This document shows positions 1 through 15,072 of a stretch of 21,730 bases of DNA, piece after piece. The notes under the pieces are model-generated. The model was given only the letters and a program-made list of their open reading frames with translations, was not told where the DNA came from and searched no databases. The position numbers and the translations under genes were made by a program. The DNA is from Truepera sp. GTDB lineage: Bacteria; Deinococcota; Deinococci; Deinococcales; Trueperaceae. The stretch lies in the NCBI GenBank assembly GCA_018333775.1, contig JAGXSO010000070.1:1-21730 (forward strand), written 5' to 3'. The stretch's first letter is position 1. Each line of letters starts with the position of its first letter.

Positions 1-4292
<4,292 letters not shown>

Positions 4293-4377
4293 TTTCCCTC
4301 CCTTACCAGGACGGGCGCTAACGGGCAGCCGGGTTTCGGTGTGCTGGCAGGATAGTATCACGCGCCATAAACAAGGG

Positions 4378-4400
4378 TGCAGCCATACCCCACGGCTGCA
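4378..4400 (-). promoter_or_regulatory. Inverted repeat at the predicted 5' end of the gltB transcript
   Basis: TGCAGCC (4378-4384) and GGCTGCA (4394-4400) form a perfect 7-bp stem with a 9-nt loop. It begins almost at the predicted +1 of the gltB promoter, so it could be a 5'-stabilising RNA hairpin or a DNA operator. The sequence does not tell which. Confidence 0.45.
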
Positions 4401-4406
4401 AATCGC

Positions 4407-4435
4407 AGTATAGCGAGTCGGGCGCCAGCTGTCAA
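4407..4435 (-). promoter_or_regulatory. Sigma70-type promoter of gltB
   Basis: On the minus strand TTGACA (4430-4435), a 17-nt spacer and TATACT (4407-4412) make a near-consensus promoter. The start site should fall near 4400, giving a leader of about 108 nt before gltB. This shows gltB can be transcribed independently of the ilv-leu-cimA genes. Confidence 0.8.
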
Positions 4436-4460
4436 TTTTAATGCAAGGCAGGTAGCGCTT

Positions 4461-4508
4461 ATCCAAAGGTATCGAAATCCAGCAAAAAGCTATAAAACAC
4501 CTTTGGAT
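4461..4508. repeat. Perfect 10-bp inverted repeat upstream of the gltB promoter
   Basis: ATCCAAAGGT (4461-4470) and ACCTTTGGAT (4499-4508) are exact reverse complements, 28 bp apart, in an AT-rich island. A smaller palindrome, AGCAAAAAGCT (4481-4491), sits in the loop. The pair lies 26-73 bp upstream of the gltB -35 box, where activators often bind. No U-run follows on either strand, so an intrinsic terminator is unlikely. Confidence 0.5.
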
Positions 4509-4601
4509 CGTTGGAAAAGTAGCTCTAACAGTTTTGAAATGAAAGTTTCGTGCGGCTTGCTAGACGTATAATTCTGCATCGCGGTGGGTGGCGAAAGCGG
4601 T

Positions 4602-4629
4602 ATTCAAGTAGCCGAGTATTCAAGTAGGG
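4602..4629. repeat. Two partial copies of a 16-bp intergenic repeat
   Basis: ATTCAAGTAGCCGAGT (4602-4617) is followed directly by ATTCAAGTAGGG (4618-4629). The unit matches the tandem repeat at 9111-9158 at 13 of 16 positions in the same phase (ATTCRAGTAGYCRAGT). Confidence 0.7.
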
Positions 4630-4660
4630 TTGTGGAAGGTTGCTGATTCTTTCTCGTTCA

Positions 4661-6257
<1,597 letters not shown>

Positions 6258-6274
<17 letters not shown>

Positions 6275-6401
6275 GCTCCCTCACCTCATGCCAGTCCAAC
6301 GTGCCGCAACATCTCAGCAGTCGGTAGCGCTTGAGCGCTGCGGCTTCATCAAGCTTGGCCCACTCAACCTCGCAGTCGCCTAACCGCGCTTCTCGTGGCA
6401 T
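6258..6401 (-). CDS. Possible small protein between leuA and cimA (47 aa)
   Basis: A 47-codon ORF begins at ATG 6401, 15 nt after the leuA stop. GGTGGAG lies 6 nt before the ATG, a plausible ribosome site. The ORF fills the whole leuA-cimA gap and ends 17 nt inside cimA in another frame, which would allow translational coupling. The predicted protein is charged and contains a CC pair (residues 31-32) and two Trp residues (14 and 37). I recognise no family. Its GC content at third codon positions is not distinctive, so it may be a chance ORF. The fit of ribosome site, spacing and overlap is the only support. Confidence 0.35.
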
Positions 6402-6416
6402 AGCCGACTCCACCGC

Positions 6417-7976
<1,560 letters not shown>

Positions 7977-8022
7977 GGTCCTCCTTCACTCAAAGTGGTC
8001 TAAGGATTAAACCTTTACCGAG

Positions 8023-8073
8023 AATCCCCCCTGCCCCCTTACTAAGGGGGGTGGCCGGAGGCCGGGGGGGATT
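8023..8073. repeat. G/C-run palindromic element able to fold as a three-way junction
   Basis: AATCCCCCC (8023-8031) pairs with GGGGGGATT at 8065-8073. Inside lie two hairpins: CCCCCTT/AAGGGGG with loop ACT (8034-8050), and GGCC-GGA-GGCC (8053-8063). The 51-nt unit resembles dispersed palindromic repeats found between genes in many bacteria. It lies between ilvC and leuA. No U-run follows on either strand, so it is not a standard terminator, but as RNA it could slow polymerase or protect the upstream mRNA. Confidence 0.65.
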
Positions 8074-8090
8074 ACGCGGCATCAACAAGC

Positions 8091-9158
<1,068 letters not shown>

Positions 9159-9211
9159 AGGGGCGACCCCTTAAGCCTTCCAGCCTCTCAGTCGTTCAGC
9201 CAGTGGTTGTT

Positions 9212-9248
9212 GCTGATAGCCTGACCGGCTGACTAGCTGATAGGCTGA
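9212..9248. repeat. GCTGA-rich near-direct repeat in the ilvN-ilvC spacer
   Basis: GCTGATAGCCTGA (9212-9224) and GCTGATAGGCTGA (9236-9248) differ at one position, with CCGGCTGACTA between them. The segment is low in complexity and has no coding sense. A similar GCTGACTGGCT tract occurs near 20,450-20,475. Confidence 0.5.
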
Positions 9249-9280
9249 CACCGCTGTTGGCAGAAGCGATATGGTGTCCA

Positions 9281-9801
<521 letters not shown>

Positions 9802-9805
<4 letters not shown>

Positions 9806-11523
9806 GCCCTCTCTCCCACCGCGACCGGCTCCATAGACATTCTCACTTCGCTCGGATCGGGCTCCTGGTCGCCGATGATCATCTCGTCGACCCCGGCGCC
9901 GGCCGGGATCATCGGGAAGACCTTCTCCGACTCGTAAACCACGAAGTTGATAACCGCCGGCTGGCGCTTGGCGACCACTTCGGGGACTAAGCGCTTGGCC
10001 TCCTCACGGTCAAAGACGTTGTACCCGGCGATGCCGTAGGCTTCAGCCAGCTTGGCAAAATCCGGGTTAGAGTCGGCCAAATAGACCTCGCTGTAGCGCT
10101 GGGCGTGGAACATCTCCTGCCACTGCCGCACCATACCCAGGACGCCGTTGTTGCAGATGGCCACGATCACCGGCAGCTGGTGCTTGTAGAGGGTGGCCAG
10201 CTCCTGGACGTTCATCTGGAAGCTGCCATCACCGGCTATGCACACCACTAGTTCGCCGGGGCGCGCTAAGGCCGCCCCGATGGCGGCCGGAAAGCCGAAG
10301 CCCATGGTCCCTAAGCCGCCCGAACTGAGCCAGGTGCGCGGCCGGCTGGTCGGGAAGAGCCGCGCCGCGAACATCTGATGCTGACCGACCTCGGTAGTCA
10401 CGATACAGTCGCCGCCGGTCGCCTCGCGCAGCAGCTCGATGACCTCCTGCGAGACAAGCGGCTTGTCCTTCTTGTAACGTTCGGGGTACTTGGTCTTCCA
10501 CTCGCGTAGTTGTGTCCACCAAGACGCGATGTCTAGCGGCGGCAGCAGCTCGGCCAGGCGCGGCAACACATCGCTAAGGTCGCCGACTACCGGTATGTGG
10601 GCCTTGACGAGCTTGGAGATCTCTGCCGGGTCGATGTCGATATGTACGATAGTGGCGTTAGGGGCAAAGCGGCTGACCTTGCCGGTGACCCGGTCATCGA
10701 AGCGCAGTCCGGCGCCGATGATCAGATCGCAGTTGGTAATAGCCCGGTTGGCGGTCACGGTGCCGTGCATCCCCGGCATCCCGAGATGGTTGGGGGCCCC
10801 AGCAGGGTAGGCGCCGATCCCCATCAGCGTGGTGATGACCGGCAGATTGGTATGCTCGGCAAAGTCGCTGACCTGCTCAGCTGCTGCCTGGCCGCCGCCG
10901 CCAACGATTAAGATCGGGCGCTTAGCCTGCCGAATCGCCTCGGCTGCTTTGCGGATTTGCCCGCTGTGCCCCGTAACGGTCGGGCGATAGCCCGGCAGAT
11001 CGATCGGGACGTCCCAGGAGCCGGTGAACGGAGCGAGCTGCACATCTTTGGGGATATCGATCAAAACCGGCCCGGGACGCCCGGTCGCGGCGATATGAAA
11101 CGCCTCTTTGATAATCTTGGGGAGCTCGTTGACATGGCGCACCAGGTAGTTGTGCTTGGTCACCGGCCCGGTGATGCCGTAGATATCGGCCTCCTGAAAG
11201 GCGTCGGTGCCGATTAACGTGCTGGGGACGTTGCCGGTGATGGCCACTACCGCCGACGAGTCCATATAGGCGGTCGCCAAGCCGGTTACCGTATTAGTGG
11301 CCCCTGGCCCGCTGGTAGCAAACACCACTCCGACCTTCCCGCTGGCCCGGTAGAAGGCGTCGGCCATGTGGGTGCCCGCCTGCTCGTGACGTACCAGGAC
11401 GTGCCGGATGGGTGAGTCGTAGAGCGCGTCGTAGACGGGCATGATTGCGCCGCCGGGATGGCCGAAGACGACCTGCACCCCTTCACGCTCGAGCGCCTTG
11501 AGAACTGCCTGTGCACCGTTCAT
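9802..11523 (-). CDS. ilvB: Acetolactate synthase large (catalytic) subunit
   Basis: TPP-dependent enzyme that makes acetolactate from two pyruvates, or acetohydroxybutyrate from pyruvate and 2-ketobutyrate; first shared step of branched-chain synthesis. The 573-residue protein has the TPP-activating Glu47 in RHEQAGTHMADAF, SGPGATN near 71-77, a central FAD-binding domain and the TPP/Mg motif GDG (431-433) to NN (458-459). I use ATG 11523 because GAGGTG sits 4-9 nt upstream; an in-frame GTG at 11529 would overlap that site. It is first in the structural operon, 73 nt after a leader-peptide ORF and 29 nt after the arm of a terminator hairpin, so attenuation control is likely. Confidence 0.96.
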
Positions 11524-11544
11524 TGCCACCTCTTTCCGGCCTTA

Positions 11545-11574
11545 ACGAAAACACCCCGCCGATTGGGGCGGGGT
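11545..11574 (-). terminator. Attenuator-type intrinsic terminator ahead of ilvB
   Basis: On the minus strand ACCCCGCC (11574-11567), loop CCAATC and GGCGGGGT (11560-11553) form a perfect 8-bp GC-rich stem followed by GTTTTCGTT. It stands between the ilv promoter and ilvB, where a constitutive terminator would silence the operon. Conditional termination is therefore the sensible reading. The U-run is interrupted by CG, so termination may be partial. Confidence 0.75.
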
Positions 11575-11614
11575 GGTCGTATACGCCGACTGCGCGCTAC
11601 GCGACGACACCCCG
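11569..11614 (-). promoter_or_regulatory. Predicted antiterminator of the ilv leader
   Basis: CGGGGTG (11614-11608) in the last codons of the leader peptide is complementary to CACCCCG (11575-11569). After a 2-nt bulge, GTCG (11605-11602) pairs with CGAC (11579-11576). The 11-bp structure uses the 5' arm of the terminator, so the two folds exclude each other. A ribosome stalled on codons 6-12 leaves CGGGGTG free; one at the stop codon would cover it. Confidence 0.6.
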
Positions 11615-11656
11615 ACAACTTAGAATTAGCATCCCTAGCAGGGCAGGGGCCGTCAT
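11597..11656 (-). CDS. ilv operon leader peptide (19 aa), leaderless
   Basis: The ORF encodes MTAPALLGMLILSCRGVVA followed by TAG. Eight of 19 residues are Leu, Ile or Val, including CTG-CTA at codons 6-7, CTA-ATT-CTA at 10-12 and GTC-GTC at 17-18. CTA is a rare leucine codon in GC-rich DNA, and enteric leu leaders use it for attenuation. The ATG stands 7 nt after the -10 box, so the mRNA probably starts at this A and has no ribosome site. Its own last codons contribute to the antiterminator. The peptide itself probably has no function; its translation would sense charged tRNA-Leu and tRNA-Ile. Confidence 0.75.
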   Translation of the reverse strand: MTAPALLGMLILSCRGVVA

Positions 11657-11663
11657 GGAAGGG

Positions 11664-11692
11664 AGTATAGCGGGTGCGCTGGGCGCTGTCAA
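11664..11692 (-). promoter_or_regulatory. Sigma70-type promoter of the ilv operon
   Basis: TTGACA (11687-11692), a 17-nt spacer and TATACT (11664-11669) on the minus strand. CCCTTCC then separates the -10 box from the leader-peptide ATG, putting +1 at or next to the A of that ATG. Confidence 0.85.
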
Positions 11693-11899
11693 GAAGGCGC
11701 TGCGGTCGAGCGGTCAGCACCCTTCCCGTTATGAAGCGCGGGCCTCACTCCGGCGGCTGAAATGCGCTATCATAAAAATAGAACTTTTCAGGTGAGACCA
11801 TGCTCTGCTTGATCTGCATTGTTCCCCGCATCGATACTGTCGCAGCCTGTCTCTGCCAGTGCGCTACAGTTTAGGCTCCTGCCGAGGAGGAGGTTCATC

Positions 11900-12175
11900 A
11901 TCGAAACGTTACGCGTATCGGGTAGTTCCCGCCCCAACTCCGTGGCCGGGGCCATCGCCGCGCTGCTCAGAAGCCAGGGCGAGGTCGAGGTGCAGGCCAT
12001 CGGCCCGCAGGCAGTCAACCAGGCGGTCAAAGCTATTGCTATTGCCCGCAGCTACATCGAGCCTGACGGCCTTGACCTCTACACCCGGCCTTCGTTTGTC
12101 AAGCTCGAGCTGCAAAACGAAGAGCGCACCGCGGTCAGATTCAGCGTTCGCTCTCAGCCGCGTGCGCCGGGCTAG
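11900..12175 (+). CDS. spoVS: Stage V sporulation protein S family protein, apparent ATC start
   Basis: Small (91 aa) SpoVS protein, a nucleic-acid-binding Alba-like fold. Known for a sporulation role in Bacillus, it is conserved in the non-sporulating Deinococcus/Thermus group, where its function is unclear. The sequence ETLRVSGSSRPNSVAGAIAA, then VQAIGPQAVNQAVKAIAIARSYI, covers the whole family domain. Homologues, as I recall them, begin MET-LRVS, and the codon in the Met position is ATC (11900-11902). It sits 6 nt after GAGGAGGAGG (11884-11893). No in-frame ATG or GTG exists upstream before the stop at 11810; only a TTG at 11819 without a ribosome site would give a 27-residue extension foreign to the family. 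It is divergent from the ilv operon. Confidence 0.9.
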   Translation: METLRVSGSSRPNSVAGAIAALLRSQGEVEVQAIGPQAVNQAVKAIAIARSYIEPDGLDLYTRPSFVKLELQNEERTAVRFSVRSQPRAPG

Positions 12176-12243
12176 TCCTGGAGGGGGTTTAAGTAGAGCT
12201 GCTCACGGTACTTTCACAGAATCTGAGTACGCTGGTAAGTGTT

Positions 12244-12265
12244 AGGTGTGGCGTAAGCCGTACCT
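12244..12265 (+). other. RNA hairpin with GNRA-type loop between spoVS and the metallopeptidase
   Basis: AGGTGTGGC and GCCGTACCT form a 9-bp stem with two G-U pairs on the plus strand and a GTAA tetraloop. The G-U pairs favour a folded plus-strand RNA. It could be a weak spoVS terminator, though only GTTTG follows, or part of the next gene's leader. No clear promoter was found in 12176-12350. Confidence 0.35.
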
Positions 12266-12350
12266 GTTTGCTGACTCACGACAAGCTGGCGGTCGGGGCT
12301 TGCGCTGCGACCAACTAGGAACCTGTGTGAGACGGTCAAAGGAGGGTAAC

Positions 12351-13025
12351 ATGGGTTTTGGACTGTGGCTGTTTATCATCACCTTTGTTGGCACCTTGCT
12401 GGTCCAGTTCTGGCTTAAGCGCACCTATGGGCGCTATGCCCGGGTAGCCAACGCCTCAGGGCTGAGCGGCGCCGAGGTCGCCAAGGCCATGCTGCGCGCT
12501 AATGGCCTGCACGATGTCAGGGTCGAGCCTGTGCAGGGGGTGCTGTCCGATCATTACGATCCGCGCAGCCGCACGGTGCGGCTCTCGGCGGATAACTACC
12601 GCAAAGCCAGCGTGGCGGGGATGGCGGTCGCTGCCCACGAAGTCGGTCACGCCATCCAGCACGCCAAGGGCTATACCCCGTTGCAGGTCCGCGCAGCGCT
12701 GGTGCCGGTCGCCAGCATCGGCGCGAACTTCGGCCCTTGGCTGGTGATCATCGGCTTTATGATCGGCGCTATGGGCTTGGCCCAGATCGGCATCATCCTG
12801 TTCGCCGCCGCAGTGCTGTTCCAGTTAGTCACGCTGCCGGTCGAGTTCGATGCCAGCAACCGCGCCATGCGGCAACTGGCACAGATGGGGTTAGTCACTC
12901 CCAGCGACAGCGGTGGGGCGCGCATGGTCCTAAACGCTGCTGCCATGACCTACGTGGCCGCCCTGGCTGCGTCGCTGGCCTACCTGCTCTACTACCTGAG
13001 CATCTTCCTGGCTAATCGGGAGTAA
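12351..13025 (+). CDS. Membrane zinc metallopeptidase, YugP/Zn_peptidase_2 family
   Basis: A 224-residue integral membrane protein of the Zn_peptidase_2 (YugP) family, of largely unknown physiological role. It has an N-terminal membrane helix (about 3-22) and the zinc motif HEVGHAIQH (H96, E97, H100; H104 close by). Two further hydrophobic segments cover about 112-160 and a last helix about 200-220. LPVEFDASNRAM near 165-176 is typical and should carry a further metal or active-site acid. ATG 12351 follows AAAGGAGGG. The TAA is followed immediately by the rsmB start in the same frame. Confidence 0.9.
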   Translation: MGFGLWLFIITFVGTLLVQFWLKRTYGRYARVANASGLSGAEVAKAMLRANGLHDVRVEPVQGVLSDHYDPRSRTVRLSADNYRKASVAGMAVAAHEVGHAIQHAKGYTPLQVRAALVPVASIGANFGPWLVIIGFMIGAMGLAQIGIILFAAAVLFQLVTLPVEFDASNRAMRQLAQMGLVTPSDSGGARMVLNAAAMTYVAALAASLAYLLYYLSIFLANRE

Positions 13026-14276
13026 TTGTCGCTGCGCCGCCTGGCCTGTGACGTATTGCGCCGCGTCCTCGGTGGGGCCTTTGCCGCCCCGGTGCTGGAT
13101 GCGGCGCTGTCGCGTAGTCAGGCTGCGCCGCAGGAACGGGGCTTTACTACCGACCTGGTCTACGGGACGCTGCGCCATGCCGTGTTGCTGGAGGCTTGCT
13201 TAGCGCCCCACTTAAGATCACCCGAAAGGCTTCCCCACGCCGCTAAGAGCATCCTGCTGCTGGGGAGCTACGAAGTGCTCATCCGCCAGACCCCCCGGTG
13301 GGCTGCGGTTTATGAGTGGGTAGCGGTCGCCAAAACTCAGGCCCCTAAGCTGAGCGGGCTGGTCAACGCGGTGCTGCGCCGCGTTGCTCTGCCTGACAAC
13401 CCCACTCTCGCCCAGCAGGCCGGCGTGCCCGAATGGCTCTATGCCTACTGGCAGGCGCAGTTCGGTGCAGCGACGGCTCACGAGATCGGCCAAGCCATGC
13501 TGGAGCCTGAACCGCTGTGGCTCACCAGCTATCACCAAGCCGCTGCTGCTAGCCTCGCGGCTGAAGGTGCAACCGTTACGCCGGGGCCGCTGCCGGGCAG
13601 CCTCGCCGTCCGCCCCGCCAAGCCGCTGGCGGCACACGAAGCCTTCCGGCGCGGCTGGGTGCAGCCGCAAAACCCTGCCTCGCGGTTGCCTACCTGGCTC
13701 CTGGCGCCACAGCCGGGCGAGCGGGTGCTCGATCTTTGCAGCGGGAGCGGCATCAAGGCGGCTGAGATCGCCTATGCCGGGGCAGAGCCCGTCAGCATCG
13801 AGCTTATGCCCGCCAAGCTGGCCGCCGCCAAAAAGAACCTGGCGCGACTGGGGCTTAAGGCCGAGCACCATAGCTACGATCTCAGGCAGGTGCCGCCGCT
13901 TGAGCCCGCCGCCAAGGTGCTGCTCGACGCCCCCTGCTCGGGGACCGGCACGCTGCGCGGCAACCCCGAGATCCGGCTGCGGGTGACCGAGGAAGCGATA
14001 AAAGAGCTGGCCGCGCTGCAACGGCAGTTACTCGCTACCGCCGGGGAGCTGACCGCCCCCGGCGGCACGCTGGTCTACGCGGTGTGCGCCCTAACGCCCG
14101 ACGAAGGCGACGAGGTCGTCGCTGCGGCTTTGGCACGCTACCCTGAACTGCGCGCGGATAGACTCTCCTTGCCCCTCCCTTACCGCGCCACCGACCATGG
14201 CGCTGTGGTGCTCCCTGTCGAGGGCCTGGACGGGTTCTATCTGGCGCGCCTTGTCAAGGATCCCCAAGTTAGCTAA
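13026..14276 (+). CDS. rsmB: 16S rRNA (cytosine-C5)-methyltransferase RsmB/NusB-type
   Basis: SAM-dependent m5C methyltransferase of 16S rRNA (C967 in E. coli numbering). The 416-residue protein has an N-terminal NusB-like RNA-binding domain (about 1-125) and a C-terminal methyltransferase domain from about 220. Motif I is DLCSGSGIKAAEIA (236-249), a variant of the usual DLCAAPGGKT. The two catalytic cysteines are C304 in DAPCSGTG and C354 in VYAVCALTPDEG. The start is TTG 13026, directly after the TAA of the peptidase and in its frame; GGGAG lies 3-4 nt upstream. No other upstream start is possible, so the gene is probably translationally coupled. Confidence 0.93.
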   Translation: MSLRRLACDVLRRVLGGAFAAPVLDAALSRSQAAPQERGFTTDLVYGTLRHAVLLEACLAPHLRSPERLPHAAKSILLLGSYEVLIRQTPRWAAVYEWVAVAKTQAPKLSGLVNAVLRRVALPDNPTLAQQAGVPEWLYAYWQAQFGAATAHEIGQAMLEPEPLWLTSYHQAAAASLAAEGATVTPGPLPGSLAVRPAKPLAAHEAFRRGWVQPQNPASRLPTWLLAPQPGERVLDLCSGSGIKAAEIAYAGAEPVSIELMPAKLAAAKKNLARLGLKAEHHSYDLRQVPPLEPAAKVLLDAPCSGTGTLRGNPEIRLRVTEEAIKELAALQRQLLATAGELTAPGGTLVYAVCALTPDEGDEVVAAALARYPELRADRLSLPLPYRATDHGAVVLPVEGLDGFYLARLVKDPQVS

Positions 14277-14279
14277 ACT
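14251..14279 (+). promoter_or_regulatory. Leaderless-type promoter overlapping the rsmB stop
   Basis: TTGTCA (14251-14256), 17 nt, then TAAACT (14274-14279); 7 nt later comes the ATG of the PH-like gene. The TAA of rsmB is the first half of the -10 box. The geometry matches the ilv leader promoter exactly (17-nt spacer and 7 nt to ATG). Confidence 0.6.
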
Positions 14280-14286
14280 CAAGCGA

Positions 14287-14838
14287 ATGGCGTACACGGA
14301 GCTGCTGAAACGCGAAGATAGCGCGTCGCTGTGGGTAAAGCTGCGCTTCGGTGTGTGGTTTGCCCTGGGCGCGGTGCTGATCCCGCTGCTGACCACCCCG
14401 ATCACCACCGTGCCACTCTCGGTCGCGCTCTTGTTGGTGCTAATGACCCTCGGCTTGGCCGCCTTCTCGCTGCGTCGCGGCATCAAAGGGGCCGAGCGCC
14501 TCATGTACAGCCTCACACCGACTACCCTCACAATCGAGCGCTACCGCGGTGCAGTGGAGATCCCGGTCGCTGCCATCGAGTACCTGCGGGTGGTGCCGCT
14601 TGACGATGTGAACGTGCCCAACAGCTTCCCCGGCTACCATGTCGGCAAGGCCAAGGTGCCGGTGCTCGGCAAGAAAGTGATGGTGATCGCCAGCAGTTTG
14701 CAAGGCGAGGGTCTTTTGATCGGTTACTGCAAGGCTCAAGGGGCCGACATCGACGAAGTGATCATCACCCCGGAGTGGCCCGCAGTCATCAAGAGCACAC
14801 TTGAAGCCTCCCTGGCGGAGCGGCGGCGCCGCGCCTAG
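14287..14838 (+). CDS. Two-TM membrane protein with PH-like domain
   Basis: 183-residue protein of unknown function. Two adjacent hydrophobic helices (about 20-38 and 42-60) are followed by RRGIKGAERLMYSLTPTTLTIERYRG, then strand-rich sequence (GAVEIPVAAIEYLRVV, further on KVPVLGKKVMVIAS). This layout fits bacterial PH-like membrane proteins that read a membrane anchor through a beta-barrel. I chose ATG 14287 rather than an upstream GTG inside rsmB because a leaderless-type promoter ends 7 nt before it and no ribosome site is present. Confidence 0.72.
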   Translation: MAYTELLKREDSASLWVKLRFGVWFALGAVLIPLLTTPITTVPLSVALLLVLMTLGLAAFSLRRGIKGAERLMYSLTPTTLTIERYRGAVEIPVAAIEYLRVVPLDDVNVPNSFPGYHVGKAKVPVLGKKVMVIASSLQGEGLLIGYCKAQGADIDEVIITPEWPAVIKSTLEASLAERRRRA

Positions 14839-15057
14839 CGCGCATGCTGGCAAAAACGGCTCATCAGATTCGCTGGCTGGGGGATCTACCCGTTGCGCAT
14901 GAGAAGCCGCTGCTTTAAGTTTGACTATGGTCGCTAGCGGCTGAGAGCGGTGGTAACGAGGGTTAGGCATCAAGGGGTAAAAAATGTCATACCCAGGGGC
15001 TTGCTAGGGGCCACAAAACCGTCCCTGTTGCGAACACCCGGCAACGACGCGCTGGTC

Positions 15058-15066
15058 TGTTATGCT
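15058..15066 (+). promoter_or_regulatory. Extended -10 promoter of the metallo-beta-lactamase-fold gene
   Basis: TGT (15058-15060) precedes TATGCT (15061-15066), an extended -10 element, and the ATG lies 6 nt further on. There is no good -35 box. The transcript would be leaderless. The rest of the 14839-15072 spacer shows nothing I can name. Confidence 0.5.
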
Positions 15067-15072
15067 CCCGCT

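Larger units (their letters stand above)
4293..4660. other. cimA-gltB intergenic region
   Basis: This 368-nt gap separates cimA from gltB. It holds the gltB promoter and leader, an AT-rich stretch (about 4436-4575) with a perfect 10-bp inverted repeat, and two partial copies of a 16-bp repeat next to the cimA stop. I see no convincing terminator for the cimA transcript: no GC-rich hairpin followed by a U-run. No protein gene of normal length is credible here. A 22-codon ORF within the gltB leader (4318-4386, minus) is only a possibility. Confidence 0.7.

Noticed and set aside
4567..4572. TATAAT on the plus strand as a promoter
   Set aside because: No -35 box at 16-18 nt (TTGAAA is 27 nt away), no extended -10, and no plus-strand gene follows.
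8023..8073. Intrinsic terminator after ilvC
   Set aside because: Strong stems but no U-run on either side, and leuA follows on the same strand with its own good ribosome site.
9160..9170. GGGG-CGA-CCCC hairpin as a terminator between ilvN and ilvC
   Set aside because: Stem of only 4-5 bp and no U-run in the minus direction.
11524..11692. T-box riboswitch ahead of ilvB
   Set aside because: The leader is only about 130 nt, lacks a recognisable T-box sequence or long stem I, and is better explained by the leader peptide with its antiterminator.
11809..11838. TTGATC-N18-GATACT as the spoVS promoter
   Set aside because: Possible but both boxes are imperfect and the spacing is long; not strong enough to annotate.
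13218..14021. 267-aa minus-strand ORF
   Set aside because: It is antisense to rsmB, whose motifs are intact; open antisense frames are common in GC-rich coding DNA.
14893..14930. Promoter TTGCGC-N17-TAAGTT with an ATG 5 nt later
   Set aside because: The ATG opens only a five-codon ORF and the boxes are weak; no gene follows in that frame.
14950..15072. Upstream GTG start for the MBL gene
   Set aside because: Adds 41 residues with no domain similarity and no ribosome site; the -10 box 6 nt before ATG 15073 supports the shorter form.
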